A stretch of 64,000 nucleotides of DNA from Legionella rubrilucens (GTDB lineage: Bacteria; Pseudomonadota; Gammaproteobacteria; Legionellales; Legionellaceae), in NCBI RefSeq assembly GCF_001468125.1, contig NZ_LNYT01000020.1:353624-417623 (forward strand), read 5' to 3'. The notes beneath the pieces were generated by a model. It saw only the letters and a list, made by a program, of their open reading frames with translations. It searched no databases and was not told the DNA's origin. The translations under genes were made by a program, and so were the position numbers. This document shows positions 1 through 6,212 of this stretch, piece by piece (position 1 is the first letter of the stretch; the number at the start of each line of letters is the position of its first letter).

Positions 1-649
1 TAACTATGGAACGATAGGTGCTACTTAGGTCCATACAAATGACTTTAACTCTTTCTTTTCCCGGGAGAGAAGACAGATAGCCTTTGAGCGTACTCTCGCT
101 CCTGCCTTTTACAATATCGAATATTTTTCTTTTTTTTAAATCACACAAGGTTGTTGCAAATCCTTGCTTACGACTAAAGAAATGTTCGTCTATCCCAAGG
201 ACTGTAGGACATAATGCATTGCTTAGCTCTTTATGTTGCTCTTGGTATTGTTTTTGATACCAACGCTCAATTGTGGCCTTACCTTTTTTGAATTGCTCAG
301 CCAAATCTTTTTGCGAAACACCCCGCGTATGCTCATGAAAGACAGCGGCTTGGAGCCGCCATGTTGAACGTTGATGCTTATTAATTCCAGGGAACTGTTG
401 ATTGCCATAACGCTTACAGGTGTGGCAATACAATTTATAAGCCTTAAAACTTAAGATACTTCTTCGATGCCCTATAAGTTCATGATGAACTTTTCTCATA
501 TAAGAAGCTTTTTTACGAACTACCTTACTTTTGCAATGACCACAACGAGGAAGTCGATTATAAGAAAGTTCTAACCACAATGGTTGATAACCTTTCACTT
601 TCCTTATAGAAAATCCGGGTAAATTTAGGATAAGATCATACTTCGGCAC
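1..649 (-). CDS. ISL3-family transposase, N-terminal 216 residues
   Basis: This is a DDE transposase that moves the IS. Translation from a GTG at 647-649, 7 bases behind AGGAG, is open to the window edge. An N-terminal zinc-binding region is visible (RCGHCKSKV, then YCHTCKRYG), followed by a helix-turn-helix stretch (GVSQKDLAEQFKKGKATIERW) and the start of the catalytic domain. The first acidic residue lies in GIDEHFFSRKQGF and a second in CMDLSSTYRSIV, the arrangement expected of ISL3 transposases. The GTG start is chosen from the ribosome site. The C-terminal half, including the final Glu, lies outside the window, so integrity cannot be judged. Confidence 0.85.
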   Translation of the reverse strand, partial: MPKYDLILNLPGFSIRKVKGYQPLWLELSYNRLPRCGHCKSKVVRKKASYMRKVHHELIGHRRSILSFKAYKLYCHTCKRYGNQQFPGINKHQRSTWRLQAAVFHEHTRGVSQKDLAEQFKKGKATIERWYQKQYQEQHKELSNALCPTVLGIDEHFFSRKQGFATTLCDLKKRKIFDIVKGRSESTLKGYLSSLPGKERVKVICMDLSSTYRSIV

Positions 650-711
650 TTTAATCTCCTTTTGATCGTCAAATCAAGGAGTTAGATTACTCTAACTTAG
701 ATTAAAGTGCC
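645..711 (-). promoter_or_regulatory. Inverted repeats enclosing transposase RBS and start
   Basis: GGCACTTTAATCT at 645-657 is matched perfectly by AGATTAAAGTGCC at 699-711. The pair encloses the AGGAG and overlaps the GTG start. Smaller nested pairs lie inside: GTTAGA/TCTAAC at 681-696 and CTCCT/AGGAG around 656-681. A transcript entering from outside the element would fold so that the ribosome site is buried. This is a known way for IS elements to avoid activation by neighbouring promoters; its role here is inferred. Confidence 0.5.
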
Positions 712-731
712 CCCTCAGATGAGAAAGAGCC
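707..731 (-). repeat. Terminal inverted repeat of the ISL3 element
   Basis: Read on the minus strand the outermost bases are GGCTCTTTCTCATCTGAGGG, close to the consensus ends of ISL3 elements. The partner repeat would lie left of the window. The inner limit at 707 is approximate because no second end is available for alignment. Confidence 0.6.
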
Positions 732-815
732 AAAATTAAAGCTTAACCATAAAGACTAGGTTTTCATCCTAATTTCTGGTCTATATTTAGAATAATTCAT
801 ATAAATGGATTTAAT

Positions 816-1634
816 GTGAAGATCTATTTGTATTACTTATTTTCTATATATATCTGTCTCATATCCGCTGGAGAGGCCTCTCAAGTATATCAATGGACTG
901 ATAAGAATGGCATTGTTCATTTTTCGGACAATCCAGGCGAAACAAACAATCAAAATGTGAATAAGGACAATATTGATTCAGAAAAATTTAAACAACGTTT
1001 GAAAAAGAAATTACCTAACGGATTTTGCGAAATTATTTATAAGAATAATCAAAAAGAATTTCTTTTAATTTTTAATAATATGTCTGTTTGTGTTCAACAA
1101 ATTACCGAGGTCTATGATGAATGTTTTGATAAAAGCTTGCGAGATAATGGAAATGTAATAAAGCATTCTCAAATTGACAATTTCTCTTCAAAATTATCAA
1201 ATTGTTTTTATGACAAATATTTAGCGATTAATTTAAAATCGAAAAATATCTATCTTCAAAATGAGCAAGTTAATATAGGCTATTTTTCTTACAAGGTAAC
1301 AGATTCTGTATGGACAAAAAGCTTAAGTAATAATCAATATTTAAATAAACCCCCTTACGGTATTTATGTTAAAATTAATATTTTAATTAGGAATAATGAT
1401 AATAAAGCCAGAGAGATACCTGAATTCATTTTGATAGGTGAAGATAAGAAACATTATAGTATTTCAAGCGACTCTCTGTTGATAAATGAGTCTGTAAAAC
1501 CCTTCGAATCTATAAACCCTGATCTAGTGAAAACCGCAATTCTTATTTTCGATGTACCAAAAAAACAGCAATACTATCTTCTAATTAATGACGTAGATAA
1601 TCAAAATAAGTTGATCTTAATAGGTGACTTTTAA
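816..1634 (+). CDS. Exported DUF4124-domain protein
   Basis: This is a 272-residue protein with an N-terminal signal peptide (MKIYLYYLFSIYICLISAGEA) followed at once by the DUF4124 motif VYQWTDKNGIVHFSDNP, a short beta-rich domain of periplasmic or envelope proteins of unknown function. The remaining 220 residues are Lys/Asn-rich, contain four cysteines in the 72-145 region and match no family I recognise. It starts at GTG; the nearby ATGs at 805 and 814 are out of frame. Base composition is very AT-rich, like the rest of the first 5.8 kb apart from the TIR gene. No substrate or partner can be named. Confidence 0.75.
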   Translation: MKIYLYYLFSIYICLISAGEASQVYQWTDKNGIVHFSDNPGETNNQNVNKDNIDSEKFKQRLKKKLPNGFCEIIYKNNQKEFLLIFNNMSVCVQQITEVYDECFDKSLRDNGNVIKHSQIDNFSSKLSNCFYDKYLAINLKSKNIYLQNEQVNIGYFSYKVTDSVWTKSLSNNQYLNKPPYGIYVKINILIRNNDNKAREIPEFILIGEDKKHYSISSDSLLINESVKPFESINPDLVKTAILIFDVPKKQQYYLLINDVDNQNKLILIGDF

Positions 1635-1726
1635 ATTGTATCATTGTAAAAGTTCTTCTAGGTATTCGACATAAACGTAGTTTTGATGGCATTGTTAATA
1701 ATTAAAAATCAATTGCCTTTCTATAA

Positions 1727-1752
1727 TGAGAGCAGGCTTGATTCTGCCCTCA
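1727..1752. terminator. Hairpin between convergent genes
   Basis: TGAG-A-GCAG and CTGC-C-CTCA form an eight-pair stem with one mismatch and an eight-base loop. It lies between the stops of the plus gene ending at 1634 and the minus gene ending at 1760, so it could end both transcripts. No strong T tract follows. Confidence 0.45.
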
Positions 1753-1759
1753 TAATCTA

Positions 1760-2287
1760 TTAGTTCGTTGAAGTAGTCGGCATAATTTCTTGATTAAAGA
1801 AATAATAATGGATAATTGGTGTTGAATTATTGTAAGCATTTTCAACAATATAATATTGCTCAACGCTAGCGCCTGTTCCAGAAGGAGAAAGCGGCATGCT
1901 AATACATAGGTAATCATTATTATCAAAAGTTATTTTAGACCATGTAGCTACTGGTGCTATGTCAGCACCGGGTGAAATAGAAGGATTAACAGAATGATTT
2001 TGTGCCGTCTTTAAATTGATTCTTGAGCCTTTGAGGATTAAATAATTTTCATCATTACAAATAATTGAACCATAGTTCAATGAGTTTTCAGTCGATTCAG
2101 CATGATTTAAACACTTAGGCTCATCATCCCCTAATCCCTCAGGTGGATCTATATTAATGAATGTTACTGATGAGTTAACGGGTTTATGTTGTTTACATGA
2201 GCCTATCACCTCCGGGGGTAAATCTGCAAAGACTAAATTGGTACAGATAGTTCCTAATATAACGATAGAAAATTTTTTTATCGACAT
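1760..2287 (-). CDS. Exported protein of unknown function
   Basis: This is a 175-residue protein. The start at 2287 is preferred over the in-frame codon at 2332 because GAGGAG lies seven to eight bases upstream and translation then opens with a clean signal peptide (MSIKKFSIVILGTICTNLVFA). The mature part has four cysteines (GSCKQ, KCLNH, IICND, YLCIS), suggesting two disulfides in the periplasm or outside the cell. Motifs such as PSISPGADIAPVATWSKI suggest a beta-rich fold. No family was recognised. It is convergent with the DUF4124 gene and shares its low GC. Confidence 0.65.
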   Translation of the reverse strand: MSIKKFSIVILGTICTNLVFADLPPEVIGSCKQHKPVNSSVTFINIDPPEGLGDDEPKCLNHAESTENSLNYGSIICNDENYLILKGSRINLKTAQNHSVNPSISPGADIAPVATWSKITFDNNDYLCISMPLSPSGTGASVEQYYIVENAYNNSTPIIHYYFFNQEIMPTTSTN

Positions 2288-2531
2288 TGCTTTACTCCTC
2301 GGGCATTCATAAATTCTTGTGTGGATTTCCAAATTACAGTATGGCCATAGCCCGCTGTGGATTCATAGTGTAAACCACAAATTGCCCCCAAGTTAGTCTC
2401 TGATCATATTTAAAAAACACATTATATTGTTATTTAATGTATTAATAATGCCATATGTTGTGTTTTTGTTATTTATATATATAAAGATAATATCAAACTT
2501 ATATGGCTATTGTGACTGGAGGTATTACGAT

Positions 2532-3152
2532 ATGACTAAATGTACAGCGCCAGTACGCGGGCATAGCTCAGCGGCTGCGGCCTCGACCTGCCCTTTATGC
2601 CGTTACCGCACTAGCTACCGCTACGGCGGCTACAACAGCCCGTCCTACTCTTCACCAAACAGCAGCAGAGCTAACTATAGCAGCAGTGGTGGCAGATCAA
2701 GTAGTTCAAGACCGCGCTGGTCCAGAGCGGGTTCGTCCTTGTCATACACATCTGCCCAAGTACAGTCACTGACACCAATACGCCAAACAGTTGAAACGCG
2801 AGCAGCGGAGCAACCTGACCTTCGTGACGTCTTCCTGTGTCACGCCTGGGACGACCGTCATGGTCCAGCCAAAGAGCTGCACGACTTGCTCGTTGAGGCT
2901 GGTGTCAAAGTTTGGCTTAGTGAGAAGGATCTTGGCCTTGGGGTGCCGATGATGCGCGCCATCGACAAAGGGTTAGCGAATTCGCGGATCGGACTTGTAC
3001 TGGTGACCCCTGTGCTGCTGGCCCGTCTCCCCAAAGAGAGCGTTGCCGACAAAGAGCTTTCGGTACTCCTGGCGGGCAACCAGCTCGTTCCTATTGTGCA
3101 CAATACGACGTATGAAGCTCTCCGCAATGTCAGCCCTTTGCTTGCCTCTTGA
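2532..3152 (+). CDS. TIR-domain protein, tail cut by in-frame stop
   Basis: This is a 206-residue protein starting at ATG 2532, nine bases behind CTGGAGG; upstream in-frame codons look like AT-rich intergenic DNA. Residues 1-25 hold Cys4 and a CPLC pair (possible zinc site), 27-75 are Ser/Arg/Tyr-rich linker, and about 98-206 form a TIR domain: DVFLCHAWDD, then VWLSEKDLGLG with Glu131 as likely catalytic Glu, IDKGLANSRIGLVLVTP, and ELSVLLAGNQLVPIV. TIR domains of this kind often cleave NAD+, commonly in anti-phage defence. After TGA at 3150-3152 the same frame stays open for 23 more codons to TAG at 3222-3224 and encodes a plausible last TIR helix (VAAKISELVAL), so the gene looks truncated by a point change such as CGA to TGA. 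GC is far above the flanks, a sign of transfer. Confidence 0.75.
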   Translation: MTKCTAPVRGHSSAAAASTCPLCRYRTSYRYGGYNSPSYSSPNSSRANYSSSGGRSSSSRPRWSRAGSSLSYTSAQVQSLTPIRQTVETRAAEQPDLRDVFLCHAWDDRHGPAKELHDLLVEAGVKVWLSEKDLGLGVPMMRAIDKGLANSRIGLVLVTPVLLARLPKESVADKELSVLLAGNQLVPIVHNTTYEALRNVSPLLAS

Positions 3153-3318
3153 ACCGGCCTCGACACCACAGAAGATTCAATGGCGGTGGTCGCGGCAAAA
3201 ATTTCTGAGCTGGTTGCTCTCTAGCCTTATTGCCCACATAGTCGCTTTATCTGGGCTTCAAAGTATAGGGCTTAGTCTACATTTTAAAAAATAATTTTGG
3301 AGAAGCATTTTGGTAAAC

Positions 3319-3335
3319 AAAACTCCCGTTTTATT
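3319..3335. repeat. Left copy of 17-base repeat flanking the TA module
   Basis: AAAACTCCCGTTTTATT matches 16 of 17 bases of the copy at 4343-4359. The two copies lie in direct orientation on either side of the toxin-antitoxin pair. Each contains a short AAAAC/GTTTT inverted pair, so it may instead be a small hairpin that recurs by chance. Confidence 0.35.
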
Positions 3336-3356
3336 TTATCTATGGTTGTGTAAAAT

Positions 3357-3385
3357 TTGATATGTACGGCAATTTGCCGTATAAT
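3357..3385 (+). promoter_or_regulatory. Promoter of the tacAT-type operon
   Basis: TTGATA at 3357-3362 and TATAAT at 3380-3385 are separated by exactly 17 bases and lie about 30 bases ahead of the antitoxin ATG at 3417. This is the best sigma-70-like match seen in the window. Confidence 0.7.
3365..3381. promoter_or_regulatory. Palindromic operator within the TA promoter
   Basis: TACGGCAA-T-TTGCCGTA is a perfect 8-bp inverted repeat with a one-base centre. It fills the spacer between -35 and -10 and overlaps the -10 by two bases. Ribbon-helix-helix antitoxins of the DUF1778 type bind such palindromes and repress their own operon, so this is the probable autoregulatory site. Confidence 0.65.
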
Positions 3386-3416
3386 GAATATAAATGTGAT
3401 ACTTTAAGGTATTGTT

Positions 3417-3701
3417 ATGCAAACTACACACCAAGACTCTAAAAGTGATCGAATAGAAGCTCGTGTTAGTTCTGAGGATAAGGATCTTTTTAAGAGAGCA
3501 GCTGAACTCTCCGGTATGAATAATTTTACTGCTTTCGTAATTAAAGCATTGAAGGATGCTTCTGTTAAAGTGATCAAAGAACATGCATTAATAGAACTAT
3601 CCTTAAGAGATCAGCAATTATTTATTGATAGTTTATTAAAGGATACTGCTCCTAACCAACGGTTACTCAAAGCGGTAAAAAGACATAAAAAATTGATATA
3701 A
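3417..3701 (+). CDS. tacA: DUF1778 ribbon-helix-helix antitoxin (TacA-like)
   Basis: This is a 94-residue antitoxin. Residues about 12-50 (DRIEARVSSEDKDLFKRAAE and following helix) match the ribbon-helix-helix domain of DUF1778 proteins, which bind operator DNA as dimers. The C-terminal part (LLKDTAPNQRLLKAVKRHKK) resembles the segment that wraps and neutralises a GNAT toxin. The toxin gene follows after 11 bases, giving the usual antitoxin-first operon. The promoter and palindrome just upstream fit autorepression. Length and composition are normal for the family. The symbol is assigned by family resemblance, not by orthology to the Salmonella gene. Confidence 0.85.
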   Translation: MQTTHQDSKSDRIEARVSSEDKDLFKRAAELSGMNNFTAFVIKALKDASVKVIKEHALIELSLRDQQLFIDSLLKDTAPNQRLLKAVKRHKKLI

Positions 3702-3712
3702 GAATAAATATC

Positions 3713-4225
3713 TTGAGTAAATATTGTATAGAGCAATTAAATAAATCACATGTTAAAGAGAGCTTTAATAGTGGTGAAGATTCATTAGATAAATATCTTC
3801 AAACACAAGCAACTCAAGACATAAAGCGTAATTTAAGCGCGGTCTATGTGTTGCTCGAAGGACAAGATTCTACGGTATTGGGTTATTATACTTTATGCTC
3901 TTCGAGCGTTTTAATAGATAGTATTCCTCGCGAAGTATCCAAGAAATTACCTCGTTATCCATTAATTCCTGTAACATTATTAGGGCGTTTGGCTATTGAT
4001 ATAAAGTTACAAGGGCAAGGCTTAGGTGAGTTATTATTAACAGATGCTTTATTAAGAGCAGGCAGACTAAGTAATGAACTCGGCTCAATGGCGGTAATTG
4101 TTGATTCTTTAAGTAGCAGGGCCTCGGATTTTTATGAGAAATTTGGTTTTCAAAAATTCATAGATAATACTAATAAATTGTTTTTACCTATGAGCATCAT
4201 TAAACAACTATTATCAGAGAGCTAA
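3713..4225 (+). CDS. tacT: GNAT-family toxin (TacT-like acetyltransferase)
   Basis: This is a 170-residue Gcn5-related N-acetyltransferase. Toxins of this family acetylate the amino group of aminoacyl-tRNAs and stop translation. Seen in the sequence: the N-terminal CIEQLNKSHVKESFNSGEDSLD, typical of DUF1778-paired toxins; the acetyl-CoA loop in GRLAIDIKLQGQGLGELLL (Q-G-Q-G-L-G); and the C-terminal FYEKFGFQKF with the Tyr that usually acts as general acid. It starts at TTG 3713, 11 bases after the antitoxin stop. No defect is visible, so the module appears intact. Confidence 0.85.
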   Translation: MSKYCIEQLNKSHVKESFNSGEDSLDKYLQTQATQDIKRNLSAVYVLLEGQDSTVLGYYTLCSSSVLIDSIPREVSKKLPRYPLIPVTLLGRLAIDIKLQGQGLGELLLTDALLRAGRLSNELGSMAVIVDSLSSRASDFYEKFGFQKFIDNTNKLFLPMSIIKQLLSES

Positions 4226-4342
4226 AATTTTCCAGCTAAGTATTTGGTTCAATCTAGGTAGATTTTAAGTACACAGCTGACTTCGAAATAAACAATTACT
4301 TGAAAGACAAATATATTTATCTTCATAAACAGCAAAGTTCGT

Positions 4343-4359
4343 AAAACCCCCGTTTTATT
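4343..4359. repeat. Right copy of 17-base repeat flanking the TA module
   Basis: AAAACCCCCGTTTTATT differs from the left copy at 3319-3335 by one base. Following bases (ATCCATCT versus TTATCTATG) are also alike. It may mark the edge of an inserted cassette or be a recurring hairpin. Confidence 0.35.
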
Positions 4360-4436
4360 ATCCATCTAAGTAAACCTACTTTGAAAAATGTATTCTTAGT
4401 ACAATAGATGCATATAAAAAAATCTATAGGCATCCT

Positions 4437-5321
4437 ATGAGAATTAAACCACAGCCCCTGAAACCAGGAGACACCATAGGGGTGCTTTCCCCATCGAGTC
4501 CTTTAAGAGACAAACCACTTGATATCGCCATCCATTTTCTTCGGGAGGCTGGATTTAATGTTAAATTCGGGGAGCATTGCAATGATGAAAATAGATTTTT
4601 AGCGGGAACAGATGTAAATCGAGCAAAAGATGTAATGGCATTTTTTAAAGACCCAGATATAAGTGCCATCATAGCAAGCAGAGGAGGACAAGGTTCTCAA
4701 CGCCTTTTGCCTTTGCTGGATTATGATACGATATTGAATAATCCTAAAATTCTTGTTGGATTTAGTGACACTACTGCATTGCAATTAGGTCTTCTAAAAA
4801 AGACGGGGTTAATTTCCTATACGGGATATACAATGACTGTCCCTATTAATCCCTTACTCGAGAGAACCCTATTCGCTTGTTTAGCGGATGAGCCCTTTTC
4901 AGTGCAGGGTGGGGAGTTTGTCCATCCAGGTAAGATTAAGGGCGAGTTGGTCGGGGGGAATTTGTCGCTTTTAACATCGTTGATGGGAACTCCGTATCAA
5001 CCTGACTTCAAAGAGCGTATCTTACTCATCGAGGATGTAGGCGTTGAACCTTTTAATGTCGATAGAATGCTTTCCCATCTACATCTTGCTGGGGTCTTTA
5101 CCCAGGTTTCTGGTGTGATATTGGGTCAATTTGAAAATTGTATTTCAAAGGATCCGAATGAAGGGACTATTGATGAAGTGATTGACGACTGGATTTCATA
5201 TTTTAAAGTTCCGTGTATTAAAAATTTTCCCTATAGTCATGGCTTGGATAATTGTGTTTTACCCATTGGATCTCAGGTCATACTCGATGCATCGTCGGTG
5301 ACTTTAATTTATTCATGTTGA
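4437..5321 (+). CDS. LD-carboxypeptidase (peptidase S66, LdcA/MccF family)
   Basis: This is a 294-residue cytoplasmic serine peptidase. LdcA members cut the terminal D-Ala from muropeptide tetrapeptides during wall recycling; MccF members detoxify microcin C-like peptides. Visible features: LKPGDTIGVLSPSSP near the N-terminus, SRGGQGSQRLLPLLD, the nucleophile Ser110 in VGFSDTTAL, the Glu in LLIEDVGVEPFNVDRML and the His in FPYSHGLDN, completing the Ser-Glu-His triad. Length is normal for the family. It stands alone between the TA pair and a DUF2845 gene, so the context does not choose between wall recycling and peptide-antibiotic immunity. Confidence 0.85.
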   Translation: MRIKPQPLKPGDTIGVLSPSSPLRDKPLDIAIHFLREAGFNVKFGEHCNDENRFLAGTDVNRAKDVMAFFKDPDISAIIASRGGQGSQRLLPLLDYDTILNNPKILVGFSDTTALQLGLLKKTGLISYTGYTMTVPINPLLERTLFACLADEPFSVQGGEFVHPGKIKGELVGGNLSLLTSLMGTPYQPDFKERILLIEDVGVEPFNVDRMLSHLHLAGVFTQVSGVILGQFENCISKDPNEGTIDEVIDDWISYFKVPCIKNFPYSHGLDNCVLPIGSQVILDASSVTLIYSC

Positions 5322-5515
5322 TAAATCCCTTCGAAACATACACCATAGCGCTAAAATCAGTGGAGTTAATTTTGGAAATAATAAAAGTTGAGATAAAAAA
5401 TTCATTGAAGAAGGTTGCTTTTTGTCCTACAAAAAATTGAACCCTTTATTTTGAATTAGCTGAGAGATCAGCAATGCTGTGGCTATGGCCATAAATCTTT
5501 AGTATGGAGGTTTTC

Positions 5516-5818
5516 TTGAATAGAAAATTCATTAAAACGGTGGTAGGGATCGTCTTTTGTGTAACATGGGTTAACGCATGGGCTTTACGTTGCCAAACCA
5601 CGATTATCAGTCCCGGGCTTTCTCTGGATGAAGTGAAATCGTTATGCGGTGAGCCATTTGAAGAATCTGAAAAAAAGGAGCATATAGTCTGTGCTCAAGG
5701 TCTCCAATATTCTTGTCAAAAAATATACACTCAAACCTTAATCTACAAAAGACCATCTACTTTTATCATCGAGTTTCAAGACGACAAAGTATTTAGTGTC
5801 GCTTTGAGTCCAAAATAG
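5516..5818 (+). CDS. Exported DUF2845-domain protein
   Basis: This is a small secreted protein of about 100 residues. TTG at 5516 is preferred as start because GGAGG lies five bases upstream; an ATG at 5504 is in frame but has the ribosome site after it. From 5516 translation begins with a signal peptide (NRKFIKTVVGIVFCVTWVNA) followed by ALRCQTTIISPGLSLDEVKSLCGEP, the conserved opening of DUF2845. Four Cys are present in the mature chain, probably paired in the periplasm. Function of the family is unknown. Confidence 0.7.
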   Translation: MNRKFIKTVVGIVFCVTWVNAWALRCQTTIISPGLSLDEVKSLCGEPFEESEKKEHIVCAQGLQYSCQKIYTQTLIYKRPSTFIIEFQDDKVFSVALSPK

Positions 5819-6212
5819 GTTGGGGCACAACATTGCTCCAGGCCAGACAGCGCGCAGAGTCAGTGTGACAATGGTTGCAATCAATAACAGCAAACATCAT
5901 TTATACAGGAGTAGAGGGTTTGTAATGTAGAAAAAGGCAGATAGGCAGGGTTGGCATTCAAGCCCTGGAATCATTGGAAATACACTTTTTTCTTGGTTAC
6001 TCCTACTCTGCTGTCAATGGCTTTATCCAGTTAGTCCTATGATTTGCGGAATGCCTTAATAAACACCCATGCGAGCGCTTCTGTGATTACTCAGAAATTA
6101 CTCGCAGATCACACCATAAAAAATATTCTATACTCACTGTGATGCTCAAAAATGGATGCCTTGGGATGGGTTTTATTGCCGAGGGGAGACGGCGGTATTA
6201 TCAGGCCGAATC
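5819..6212. other. Intergenic region without recognised gene
   Basis: About 390 bases between the DUF2845 gene and the desaturase fusion. No reading frame with a ribosome site or RNA gene was recognised. The last 60 bases are part of an open frame continuous with the downstream gene and may be coding if translation starts at 6156. Confidence 0.4.

Larger units (their letters stand above)
1..731 (-). mobile_element. ISL3-family insertion sequence, one end only
   Basis: The element runs leftwards out of the window, so only its transposase 5' half and one terminus are present. The terminus is taken as position 731 because, read on the minus strand, it begins GGCTCTTTCTCATCTGAGG, which resembles the GGCTCTTT ends typical of ISL3 elements. 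The encoded protein also has ISL3 features. The target-site duplication (8 bp expected for this family) cannot be confirmed because the far end is missing. Confidence 0.8.

Noticed and set aside
3043-3294. Open frame of 83 codons overlapping the end of the TIR gene
   Set aside because: It is in a different frame from the TIR domain, has no ribosome site and no domain; the true continuation of the TIR gene is in its own frame after the TGA.
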